A DNA stretch of 64,000 nt. It comes from Petunia secreta (lineage: Eukaryota; Streptophyta; Magnoliopsida; Solanales; Solanaceae). Positions within the stretch are counted from its first letter, which is position 1, and every line of letters begins with the position of its first letter. The position numbers were made by a program, and so were the translations under genes. The DNA is taken from assembly GCA_029990175.1 (NCBI GenBank), contig JARKIP010000017.1, forward strand, positions 10,434,001 to 10,498,000, given 5' to 3'. The notes beneath the pieces are model-generated. The model was given only the letters and a program-made list of their open reading frames with translations, was not told the origin of the DNA and ran no database searches. Below, in pieces: positions 10,387 through 20,690 of the stretch.

Positions 10387-12226
10387 GAAGCTTTGCTCGC
10401 CCTCGAGCAAGTCACAACTTACTTCCTAACCTAGGTAGAACAGGTCTGCCTATGACTATAGTTGATACCGATCATTGAACACATGCACACATGACTACTA
10501 TGGGTACAACAAACATGCCAATAACATCACACACATCAAAACATGAGAACAACCACCCCCTAGATAGCTCAAATTCACAAACTCAACCCATTGCAACCAT
10601 GCTCCCACAAAATCACACCTATCTATTCAATCAAGAAGCCACGACTTCACCTATTTTATGCAAACCATGTGGCCTCACCAAAATGAAGCAAGAGAGTGTC
10701 CCCCAAATATCACACACAACAATAAATATCAAGAATAGAATGGGGACAATAATATAGAAAGAATTCACTCACTCTCATGAAAGTCTCACATGTCACACAC
10801 AATGTACCATAGGCTTACCCGTAGTGTAGGACTCCACTAATGTAAGCTCACTCCAATCGGGATTAACTAGGACTTTAAAAAGGTTGTAATGTAGGCTAAG
10901 GGGCTGGTAGGATACATATGGGTAATAGTGACTACCTCCCTAAGCACTTTAATACATCACAATTAATTTAAGCTCAAGTCTCGTCAAAGCCACCCAATCA
11001 ACAACTTTCACACACACCTTCTCAACAAGTAGCAATTTTTCCTCTTGAGCACACACTAGCAAGGAAAGGATATTCTTCTATCTTTATTTCTTTTTCCAAT
11101 TTTTTTCTTTTCAACTTTGCTCTTTTTGCTCATTTGTTTTTTTTTTCTATTCACATCTTTCCAAACCTTGCCAATGCTCATGATCAACTACTACACAATT
11201 CATTACATATTCCCCTCATTGGTTCCACTCAAAAACCTCCCAATATGTCAACCCACAACTCCACAATAATATCACATTATCAATTAAAGTGCTTAAGGAG
11301 TAAAGGGCCAAAAGAGAACAATTTAGAACAAATGGGTAGGCTCGGGGTGTGGGTGCCAACAAAAAGGTCAAAGAAATAACAATAATTAAGTTCAAGGTGT
11401 ATATGTAAGGGTAGGCAAATCAAAAGAAGGCCTGTATCATTTCCTGACTAGAGCAAACCTAGGATTTCGCTTTGCACACACACGGGGCAAGTTCTAGACA
11501 CCAATATGCAAATATGGAGAAAACAAGAATATGCCTCACACACATTGCACACGATCCACACAAAAAGGCTCCATCAACAACTCTCAATCAAGCATTTAGA
11601 GTGCAACTTGTGGAAAATTAAGCACTAATGCACAAAGTTTACAACAAAGTCAAGCAAGTGGACTCAAGCATCTCAAGGGGGTCGTTCCATTTGTTTTTTT
11701 TTTATAGGCATGCATCACAATTTAAAACCAAAGGACACCACAATTAGCACATGCAACAAATTCAAATCCACCGGTATCAAACAAATCAAAGGCACCTAGC
11801 ATTCTACCTATTTTCTTCGTCTAGGGTCAACTATACTAACTATCCTAATCCTAAAAATAAAAACTACCCGGTTCAAAGGTCTCCCCGTGGAAAAGAACCG
11901 AGGTCATAAGAAAAACCACGGGGTGGATGACATGTACCACTAATAAAGACTAAAAGAAAAATCTTTTTGGAATTGTTCATTGGTTTTTCTAATTTTTTTC
12001 CATTTTTTCATATATTAAAGCAAGAAACAAATCAAAATAAAGTCAAGTGACAAAAGAAAATCCTACGGTACATGCATCCCTAACCTCAAAAATAAAGGGT
12101 AAGTTCCCCACCCCACACTTAAACCTAAGCAATGTCCTTAGTGCGACAAAGAAGCAAGTGCAAAAGTAAAGGAAACTTCCCTGAGAACCAGCTGGCCTAC
12201 ACTGGGTGGTGCGCCGGAGTGCGGTC
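10387..12226 (-). other. Long 3' untranslated region of element E
   Basis: About 1.8 kb between the third ORF and the polypurine tract with no coding signal. It matches H 58497-60261 in reverse. Conserved islands include TGTCCCCCAAATATCACACA (10696) and the region around 11880-11940 (CCACGGGGTGGATGACATGT). Confidence 0.85.
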
Positions 12227-13486
12227 CTAGTCCTCCTCCTCCCCATCAGAGGCACCTCCCTCAGCATCAGTCTCCACAGCCTCACTGTCTGGATCACGAT
12301 CGACAATGTCTGAATCAGTGTTCTCATCCTCCTCCGGGGGCATCTCTACTGCCTGAGTAATACCCAGCAGGCGTCTCAAGGACTCCAATAAAGGCACTGT
12401 GCGATCAAGAGCCGCCATATCCATGCCAGACTGCCGGGCCATGTGCTCCATCATCAAGTAGTGACGTGCGGACAAGTTGGCGTCTGTGTCCCGCCAATCG
12501 TCTGCCGTCAGTCTCACTGGTGCAGTAGTGGTCACACCCTTCACCGCGGCAATATCAAAAGGCTTCTCAACGTCGGGGACAATGTGATCCCCGATCTCAT
12601 CCACTGGGACTCCAGCCTGCTCCAGATACCGGGTAAGAATATTCCCAAAATACAAACGGCTACTTGTCTTCGACTCCCGTTGCTCTCTTATCAACCTCAA
12701 TATGTAGTAGCCGATGTTAACCGGCCTCCCGGTCATGAAAAAGTAAACCATGCATGCCCGAGTCTTGGTGACCTCGGTATACTGAGATGAAGGCAAGATG
12801 CGTGCATTTATCAATCTCATCCACATTCGAGCTGTTTTCAAAAATTGCGAGAAGAACATGAATTTGTGTCTTCCTGACACACTTCGCTCCCACCTATGAG
12901 TGGAGCTCTCACCACACAATGTATCCCGCAGAGCCTTATAATCAGGCTTCCTAATAAAGTCTCTCAGCTCATCATAGTCGGGGTCCTCAACCCCCAAGAA
13001 AGCATTCAACGCCGTGTGGTCCAATCTCACCTTCACACCCCGAATAGTAACCATATCATCATCCCTCCATGCTTCATCCGGCTCCCAATTGGCATCGAGT
13101 TCCTGTACTAGGTCGAGGTTGGCATGCCCCGGACTCTCGAAGACCGAGTCCCAATACAAGGCATGAATAGAATCACCCACACCTCGAAACTTTTGCATCA
13201 ATCTCCTCTTGTCAATGGCTTGCTCGGGAATGTACCCCGCAAGCTTCACACTCTTGTACCAAGCTTGGTACTCACCCTTCTTCATAAAAGTGAGACCAAA
13301 TCGTGTCTTTTCCCCAGGCCTTGGTATAGGCACCGCGTCTTTAGGAATTCTAGCCTTGGCCTTTGGCTTGGCCTTGGGCTTGGCCGGTGCCTTGCCCTTT
13401 GCTTTGCTAGAGGAAGGCCCGGCTTGGAGTGATTTCTTAGGAGCCGAGGCAGATGATGAACTTGGTTTGTGGGGTGTTACAACCAT
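12227..13486 (-). CDS. Athila third ORF, plant transposon-protein type (env position), intact
   Basis: Open reading frame of about 419 codons from ATG at 13486, with no stop; an upstream in-frame ATG at 13513 also exists. I prefer 13486 because the same ATG context (CACCATGGTT) is present in H and a pyrimidine-rich TTGTTTGTTGTAG lies just upstream in both. Order: Ser/Ala- and Lys-rich N-terminus (KPKAKPKAKARIPKDA), central conserved domain (WYKSVKLAGYIPEQAI, FESPGHANLDLVQE, THRWERS, FMTGRPVNIGYYILRLI, NILTRYLEQAGVPVDEIGD), then an acidic tail ending GEEED. The central block resembles the 'putative plant transposon protein' family (recalled as PF20167). It has no signal peptide or clear membrane span, so an envelope role is not supported by sequence. 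Function unknown. Confidence 0.85.
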   Translation of the reverse strand: MVVTPHKPSSSSASAPKKSLQAGPSSSKAKGKAPAKPKAKPKAKARIPKDAVPIPRPGEKTRFGLTFMKKGEYQAWYKSVKLAGYIPEQAIDKRRLMQKFRGVGDSIHALYWDSVFESPGHANLDLVQELDANWEPDEAWRDDDMVTIRGVKVRLDHTALNAFLGVEDPDYDELRDFIRKPDYKALRDTLCGESSTHRWERSVSGRHKFMFFSQFLKTARMWMRLINARILPSSQYTEVTKTRACMVYFFMTGRPVNIGYYILRLIREQRESKTSSRLYFGNILTRYLEQAGVPVDEIGDHIVPDVEKPFDIAAVKGVTTTAPVRLTADDWRDTDANLSARHYLMMEHMARQSGMDMAALDRTVPLLESLRRLLGITQAVEMPPEEDENTDSDIVDRDPDSEAVETDAEGGASDGEEED

Positions 13487-14623
13487 GGTGTCTACAACAA
13501 ACAAGAAGACCAATGTGAGATGTCAAATTAAGCACCAAATTTCAATTTAAGCACAATTAGTAGGACACAACCCCACACTTATCGCTTACTCTATGTATCA
13601 ACAACTCAACTCAATATCACAAGCGACCCCACACTTAGCCAAAACTAGCATTGCACAAAATGTGCCACGTTTGTGGTCGTCATGATCAAGCTAGTGCGGG
13701 TACAAAATAGCCAAAACTAGCATTGCACTAAGGATAGCATTGCTACTTAAGAATTCACAATATTAGACAATTTTCATGGTTGAGGCTTTTTCACAAACAC
13801 TTGGTGTGCACAATATTCAACTTTCAATTTCAATGGCTTTTGTAATGTGATAACCCTCCCAAATTGTTGGGAGATCTCTTTTTACAAGTAAACAAGCTAA
13901 CCATGAAGCATAATGATCAATTTAAGCAATTTAAGAGTAATTTCTAATCATGAGCTTGCATACTAGTTAAGAAATGTACCATGGAAAAAGCTTGTTAATC
14001 TTACATGTAATGGAGAGAGGAAGGGGAGAATTTACTTACTTGAAGATGTTAGAATGAGTGGAGAAAAACTTGTGATTGATTCCAAGAATTAGGGATGATT
14101 TCGGGGAGATTTAGGGAGTGTTTTGAGAGAAAATAATGAAGAAAAGGGGAGGGGTGAGGGAATCTGGGTCGCGGGTTAAAACCCGTTTGGACCCGGATTT
14201 TTACCGAAAAATTGCCTGGCGCCTTGCCCCACACGGCGCGCCCCAAACGCGGTGGATTTTCTGAACATTCTGTTGGCCTTGGCGCTTTGGGAAGCGCGGG
14301 GCGCTCCCAAACGCGCCAAGGCCCTTTGCTTCAGGTCTCTTTTTGCGCGTTGGGAGGCGCGTGGCGCTCCCATTACAATTTTTTCCGCACCAAATTTCGA
14401 TTCCAAGTGCGAACCCAAGCGCGGGACATGCCTCAAAGCATCCTGTACCCCTCAATACATCAACTGCATCTCGTTTAGCACTCCCGACACCTACAAAAAC
14501 GACACACAAAAACAAAAACTACGTGACACTATAAAACACAAAACAACGAAACTATTACAAGTACAAAATCGGGTTGCCTCTCGAGAAGCGCCTTATTTAA
14601 CGTCGTGGCACTACGAGTATCAA
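13487..14623 (-). other. Spacer between pol and third ORF of E
   Basis: About 1.1 kb of non-coding sequence. Its left part is AT-rich. At 14215-14420 there is a GC-rich cluster of GCGC-containing inverted motifs (such as GGAAGCGCGGGGCGCTCCC). The TTGTTTGTTGTAG just before the third ORF (minus, about 13505-13490) looks like a 3' splice site. H has the same arrangement. Confidence 0.7.
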
Positions 14624-15950
14624 TCATGGGTCCCTCAAAGTAATGGAGGTACGATGATTCACCGAACCTCTCCAATAATGCTTCACCCTTTGGCCATTCA
14701 CCAAGAACGTTTTCTCCGAATCCGGGGCTTTCAATTCAACCGCTCCATGTGCGGTAACACGAACTACTTCAAACGGCCTCGACCATCTAGACTTCAACTT
14801 GCCCAGAAATAACGTCAACCTCGAGTTAAACAACAACACCAGCTGCCCGGGCTCAAATTGACGACGCTCAATATGCTTGTCATGCCACTTCTTTGTCCGT
14901 TCCTTATACAATTTTTTATTTCTGTTCAAGCTCATGCAATTGAAGCATTCTCTTCTTACCTGCCAAGGCCATATCAAGTTTGAGCTGTTGAATTGCCCAA
15001 TATGCCTTATGCTCTAACTCAACGGGCAAGTGACAGGCCTTACCATAAACAAGCCTATATGGAGAGGTTCCAATAGGCGTTTTAAATGCAGTCCGATAGG
15101 CCCAGAGAGCATCATCTAACTTCATAGCCCAATCCTTCCTCGAGGCATTCACAGTCTTCTCAAGGATTTGCTTGATCTCTGTACTTCCACTTGGCCACTA
15201 GTTTGGGGATGATAAGCAGTTGCCACCTTGTGGCGAACCCCATACTTGGCCAACAATTTATTGAACAACCGGTTGCAAAAATGCGTACCTTCATCACTGA
15301 TTATAGCCCGCGGTGTCCCAAAACGAGTGAAAATATTTTTCTTCACGAATTTCACCACCACACTCGCATCATTTGTTGGAAGTGCAACAGCCTCCACCCA
15401 TTTAGACACATAATCAACCGCCACGAGAATGCATTTATGGCCCATGGAAGGTGGGAACAGACCCATAAAGTCAATCCCCCAACAATCAAACCGCTCAATC
15501 TCCAGGAGATTGTTCAAAGGCATCTCGTGACGCCTAGAAATAGTACCCGTTCTTTGGCAACGATCACACTGCTTCACCAAAGCATGAGCATCTTTAAATA
15601 TGGTGGGCCAAAAGAAACCAGACTGAAGTACCTTTGCAGCTGTTCGATCTCCACCAAGATGGCCACCATGAGGAGAGGAATGGCAGCTCTGTATAATCGG
15701 CTCAACTTCTTCCCTTGGAATGCATCTCCTAGCTAGTTGATCAGGGCCTATCTTGAAAGAGTTTGCACCTTTGCTCAGCTGTAGCCCCAGGAGGATACAC
15801 ATTACTCACAATTAAGTTCACCATATCAGCATACCATGGCACCTCGGCTGCATCTAAAGCAAAAAGCTGCTCATCAGGGAATACCTCTTTAATCTCAGGC
15901 CCTTCATCTACATGATCTCTACCCCTTGCGATCTCGAATTTCAACATCAA
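14624..15950 (-). pseudogene. Integrase of element E, broken
   Basis: Athila integrase in several frames. The zinc-binding domain is intact (SPHGGHLGGDRTAAK with CDRCQRTG). Catalytic core: first Asp in FDCWGIDFMG, second in AIISDEGTHFCN. The segment with the catalytic Glu reads SGQVEVQRSS, a frameshift just after it replacing SGQVEVSNREIK. The core continues in another frame (LDDALWAYRTAFKTPIGTSP, YGKACHLPVELEHKA), and the C-terminal region has FEPGQLVLLFNSRL and LVNGQRVKHYW, ending LRDP. At least three frameshifts or stops make it non-functional. Confidence 0.9.
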
Positions 15951-17523
15951 ACTCTTGCAATAGGAGAACCCATCGAATTAGTCTAGGCTTGGAGTCCTTC
16001 TTCTCAAACAAATACCGGATTGCGGCATGATCAGTGCAGACAACAACACGTCTGCCAACCAAATAAGATCTAAATTTATCAAAAGCATACACTACGGCTA
16101 GCAACTCCTTCTCAGTAGTGGTATAATTGGACTAGGCTGCATCAAGAGTCTTGCTTGCATAATAGATGGAGTGAAAGATTCTTCCAATTCTTTGGCCTAG
16201 AACAGCCCCAATAGCATTATCACTCGCATCACACATCAATTCAAATGGCAAAGACCAGTCAGGAGCAATGATGATTGGTGCAGTCACCAACCTTTTCTTC
16301 AACCCTTCAAATGCCTTGAGACAAGCATCATTGAACTCAAATTTCACATCCTTCTCCAACAACTTGAACATGGGATTAGAAATTTTGGAGAAGTCCTTTA
16401 TGAAATGCCTATAGAAACCTGCATGTCCCAAGAAACTACGCACCCCCTTAACAGAGATAGGTGGTGGTAATTTCTCAATAGCCTCAATCTTCGCTTTATC
16501 AACCTCGATCCCTTGCTTTGACAGCTTGTGCCCAAGTACTATGCCTTCTTGAACCATAAAGTGACATTTTTCCTAATTCAGCACCAGATTTGTTTCTTCA
16601 CAACGGCTCAGCACAACATCTAGATTTTTCAAGCAATCATCAAATGAATCACCAACCACTGAGAAATCCATGAACACCTCCACAAATTTTTCCACCATGC
16701 CGGTGAAAATAGCCATCATGCACCGCTGAAAAGTCCTCGGAGCATTACATAACCCAAACGGCATCCTCCTAAATGCATAGGTGCCATATGGACAAGTAAA
16801 AGTAGTCTTCTCTTGATCTTCAGGAGCTATCACAATCTGATTGTAGCCCGAATACCCATCCAAAAAACAATAATACTCATGCCCCGCAAGTCTATCCAGC
16901 ATTTGATCAATAAAGGGAAGTGGGACGTGGTCTTTCCTGGTGGCCTTTGTTCAGCTTTCTATAATCAATGCAAATTCGCCACCCTGTGACTGTTCTTGTA
17001 GGAATCAACTCATTATGCTCATTCTTCACCACTGTCATGCCCCCTTCTTTGGAACGCATTGCACTGGACTCACCCACTTGCTGTCAGAGATAGGAAAAAT
17101 AATACCAGCATCCAGCCACTTGATAATTTCTTTCTTCACCACCTCCTTCATAGTTGGATTTAGCTTCCTCTGATGCTCTATAGATGGCTTATGGCCTTCT
17201 TCCAAAAGAATTTTGTGCATGCAGAAAGAAGGACTAATCCCTCTAATATCAGCAATGGTCCAGCCAATAGCTCGCTTGCGCTCTCGCAACACCCTCAACA
17301 CCTTTTCAACCTGCACATCAGACAACAAAGAAGAAAGGATCACAGGCAAGGTATTACCCACACCCAAATAAGAATAACACAAGTGCGCAGGTAAAGTTTT
17401 GAGTTCGAGAATAGGAGCCTTCTCAATTGACAGTTTAGCAGGAGTTAAGGTCAACGGTCTATCAAGCTCCTCAAATTTCTTCCATCCTGGGATGAATTTA
17501 CTCTGCATATTAAGCATCTCCAC
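15919..17523 (-). pseudogene. Reverse transcriptase and RNase H of element E, catalytic motif damaged
   Basis: The RT starts near 17523 (LNMQSKFIPGWKKFEELD, then EVVKKEIIKWLDAGIIFPIS). After a frameshift the palm follows: DGYSGYNQIVIAPEDQEKTT, FGLCNAPRTFQRCM. The catalytic segment reads VFMDFSVVGD. H has VFMDDFSVVVD, so one Asp of the two-Asp motif is lost by a 3-base deletion. The connection and RNase H follow: SVKGVRSFLGHAGFYRHFIK, ELMCDASDNAIGAVLGQR, then AVVYAFDKFRSYLVGRRVVV and CTDHAAIRYLF. Stops separate the blocks. The RNase H Asp residues look intact. Confidence 0.9.
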
Positions 17524-17546
17524 ATATTCTTCAATGTCATCATCCT

Positions 17547-18680
17547 TCAGGATATCATCATCCTCACATAAGAGTGCCCTCTCTCCAGAGAATCAACATT
17601 AGAGGCCAAGAATGACCTCTCCTCAGCAGTCAACTCATCATCTATCACTTTTACCATGGACAACTCTTCATAATGGGAAGGAAGTTGGGTAGCTCTGAAC
17701 ACATTAAACACAGCTTCTTCCCCATTTACCTTCATGATTATCTTTCCAGCTCTAACACTAATAACAGCATCAGCAGTAGCCAAAAATCCTCTTCCCAATA
17801 TGAGAGGAACCTCAGGATCAGCTTCATAATCAAGAATAATAAAATCAACAAGCAATATAAATTGACCCACTAGTACAAGCACATCCTCAATAATCCCATT
17901 GGGGCATGTCAAAGATCTATCAGCCAGTTGCAGAGTCACAGTAGTTGGTCGTGGTTCACCCAGGCCTAGTTTCCTGAAAACTGATGAAGGCATTAAATTC
18001 ACACTAGCAGCTCGTCCAACCTCATGTTCCTCAATTTTCAAGGGAAAAGTAAAACTACCAGGATCCTTCAATTTCTGAAGAAGCTTTCTTCTAACTCTAG
18101 AACTACACTCCTCAGTGAGTGCAACTATCTTGAACTCAGTCAGTCTTCTCTTGTTAGCAACAATATCCTTGATGCATTTAGCATATTTGGGAACATCCCG
18201 CAAAAGCTCTACCAAAGGAATTTTACCTGAATCTGACTCAAGATCTCCAAAAAATTCTTGCATGCTGCATCAACTTTCTGCTTCTGAAGTCTCTGAGGGA
18301 AAGGTGGTGGTGGTCTCACAATAGAAGGCCCGGGCTGCTTTTCTATCACTTTCTCAGCTTGTTTCTCCAGCTCTCTATCAGCATTAGGATCTAACTCACC
18401 AACAGGCTTCCTTGGCTTTGGGGGAACTTCTTCTAGAGCTCTTCCATTCCTCAAAGTAACTGCTTGCAAATTCTTTAGGAGTTATCTCTGTATCACTTGG
18501 CAAAGCACCCTGAGGTCTATTATTCTGTGCTCCAGCTAGCTGCCCCATTTGTCTCTCAAGATCTTTCTGAGCATTGCTCAAATCTTTTATAGTTTGTGCC
18601 TGAGCTGCTGAATCATCCATGAGTTTTTACTGCCCTGCAAGAATTTTCCTAAGCATATCCTCAACTGAATTAGACTGCTG
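17547..18680 (-). pseudogene. Gag C-terminus and protease of element E, active site deleted
   Basis: The gag tail (KDLERQMGQLAGAQNNRP, PKPRKPVGELDPNADRELEK, PPPPFPQRLQKQKVDAACK) runs into the protease. Where H reads HEVGRVLCDLGASVN, E reads HEVGRAASVN. An in-frame 15-base deletion removes the CDLG segment with the catalytic Asp, while downstream landmarks survive (SSVFRKLGLGEPRPTTVTLQ, PLILGRGFLATADAVI). The protease would be inactive even if made. The 5' limit at 18680 is the deletion junction with the LTR fragment. Confidence 0.9.
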
Positions 18681-19172
18681 AGTAAAAGAGTATTTATAAG
18701 GTTTACAAAGGCCTAGTAATAAGTTACACCTAAGCCTAGACGAAATAGGAAGTCCAAAAACGCTCCAGGGGTGCTGTAACTGGCGCCCCGCGGCCCCGAA
18801 CGCGCTGAGTCAAGCAGTTTACGTCGAAACTTGGGCGCTTTAGCCCCGCGCCGCACCCAAAACCGCGCTCAACAAGCTGGCGCGTTGGGTGGAGCGCCGC
18901 ATGGCCTAACACGCCAGGCTAATTCAGCTTCTTCCTTGCTGCGCAACTCGCCTCGCGTCGTGCTTTCGTGTGCTCAATCCAATCCTCAATCAATTTCCAA
19001 TCATTCCTTGCTCGATCATGCTCTTTAAAGCCCCAATTTAACTTCATAACGACCTACACACATGCGACACAATATCAGTGCAAAATCACATTCATAAACT
19101 ATAAGATGGGCGAATAAAATGCTCAAACATGAGGAAATATTAAGGAAATATGGCATAAAATGCCAAACATCA
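18681..19172 (-). repeat. Truncated 5' LTR of element E
   Basis: 492 bp matching the last 492 bp of the 3' LTR (9882-10373), starting AGTAAAAGAG and ending CCAAACATCA. The missing 852 bp, primer site and gag N-terminus were removed in one deletion. Confidence 0.93.
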
Positions 19173-19177
19173 AGGAC
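19173..19177. repeat. Target-site duplication of E, right copy (AGGAC)
   Basis: Directly after the LTR end at 19172; identical to 9025-9029. Confidence 0.92.
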
Positions 19178-19468
19178 CAACCCCTTTGTTGTTGTTTTTG
19201 TTGTTTTTTTTTTTAAAGACAGTATGACTCAAAATTGAACACTACAAACTATAAAGACATGACAAGATTGATTTTTGAAAATGACCCATTGATCTGATTT
19301 GGAAATTGAATCTCAGAGTATTCATAAAACTGGCCCATTACGATGACTCAACAAGAAAACCGTCATAAAGTATTGACACAAATTAGACGCACAGACTGTT
19401 CCCAACATTTCTTCATTATAATGGTGTATAACCTTTATAAATTATTTTTAAAGCTCAAGACAAGACCT
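19178..19468 (-). other. Leader of element F, segment 2
   Basis: Non-coding. Carries one copy of a 93-bp-period repeat (core CATTATAATGGTG at 19414) whose other copies lie on the far side of A. Ends with GACCT (19464-19468), the left duplication of A. Confidence 0.7.
19464..19468. repeat. Target-site duplication of A, left copy (GACCT)
   Basis: GACCT directly before the LTR start at 19469; repeated at 35284-35288. Confidence 0.92.
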
Positions 19469-20119
19469 TGACATGACCCAGAATCCGGCTAGGCCGTGCG
19501 GGCACCCGACATCCTCCCCTAGACCCGTCGGGCGAACCCTTACCAATTAAATTAGGAAAATAAATATAATTCAATTCATAAATAAAAGCAAGACATAGAA
19601 AAAGTACAAACATAATGATACCTCTAAGCTGTAAAAAAAAATACAGCTGACTACCCATATACTAGGTTTAGGGCTATCCAGAGTAGACATCTAAGAGTAC
19701 AAAATAAGACAGATACCTCCTGAAGGGAGCAAAGTGCAGCTGAAATAATAAACAATAAACTGGTGGCCATCCGGAATAAAAGCTGGCTCACCCTGACAGC
19801 TGAAGTCGTCTTCGCTCTTCAACAACGTGGCGAACTCAATCCTGGAGCGAACCTGCCGAAACGAAATAAATAGACAAGAACAAACAACAAACAAGGATGA
19901 GTCAAAAGGATTCAATAAGAAGGGCAGACTAAAAGAATATGATAGCTAGCCAGGGAGGAGAAACAGATAAACAAAATTCCTCTTATTTAAATTATAAAAA
20001 GGCAGAGCCAAATAATAACTAGAAATACGTATGAAACGACAAACTCATCAATAACCAGGAATGTAAGATAACCAAAATATATAGGTATCCCGAACACATC
20101 AACAATCCGAAATACATCC

Positions 20120-20212
20120 TGTTGCGGCGTGCAACCCGATCCATATATTCATCCTATTGCGGCGTGCAACCCGATCCATATATTGATACTGTTGCGGCGT
20201 GCAACCCGATCC
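20120..20212. repeat. Three-copy tandem repeat in A LTR
   Basis: Core GTTGCGGCGTGCAACCCGAT (second copy starts ATTGCGG) followed by CCATATATT; three copies spaced about 37 bp. GTTGC/GCAAC can form a hairpin. The matching array in the other LTR is at 33259-33351. Confidence 0.88.
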
Positions 20213-20388
20213 CCGTAACCAAGAATACGAGCCAGAAATATATAGGCAAATAAGCAATGCTCGTAGAAGCAGAATAGTAGTTATGTACCACAAGTCTACA
20301 CAATGGTATGAAATGAAATAAAATGAGATGAAATGAAATATGGTGCAAAGGGTCACATGTGCCCGTAATCCCCTCTCGAAGCAGAATA

Positions 20389-20690
20389 CTCCTGCATTCG
20401 ACGGGAATCTAATCTGATAACCAACTGGAGCGGAATATTCCTGCTTCTGGGGCGGAATACCCTGCACCCGATATAATATAAACCAGAAGCAGAATACTCC
20501 TGCACTCTCCTGGGGCGGAATACTCCTGGACCCGATATAATGTCAAGCTGAGGCGGAATACTCCTGTACTCAATATCTGACATAAGAGCGGAATACTCCT
20601 GCTCCTTGGGCGAAATCCTCCTACTCTCAATATGATACAATGGAGTCGAATCCACCTGCTTTTTGGGCGGAATACTCCTGCACCCAATAT
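20389..20690. repeat. GCGGAATACTCCTGC minisatellite in A LTR
   Basis: Eight or so copies of GCGGAATACTCCTGC (with AGAAT, TTCC and other variants) separated by variable 20-45-base linkers, several reading ACCCGATATAAT. The same array is at 33538-33840 in the 5' LTR. Confidence 0.88.

Larger units (their letters stand above)
9030..19172 (-). mobile_element. Element E: Athila-type retrotransposon, deleted at its 5' end
   Basis: Minus-strand Athila element bounded by AGGAC. Order along the minus strand: truncated 5' LTR (19172-18681), then a deletion junction straight into the gag C-terminus, protease, RT, RNase H, integrase, spacer, third ORF, long 3' UTR, polypurine tract, full 3' LTR. The deletion removed the rest of the 5' LTR, the primer site, leader and gag N-terminus. 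E and H are the same family, with LTRs of similar length and sequence. Confidence 0.95.

Noticed and set aside
12227..13486. Calling the third ORF an envelope glycoprotein
   Set aside because: No signal peptide, no clear membrane span and an acidic C-terminus. Only its position is env-like.
14252..14812. 186-codon plus-strand ORF across the GC-rich spacer and pol end of E
   Set aside because: It lies antisense to the integrase tail and in the GCGC motif cluster, with no domain. A composition shadow.
15191..15736. 181-codon plus-strand ORF antisense to E integrase
   Set aside because: Exact antisense overlap with a recognised integrase; no family resemblance.
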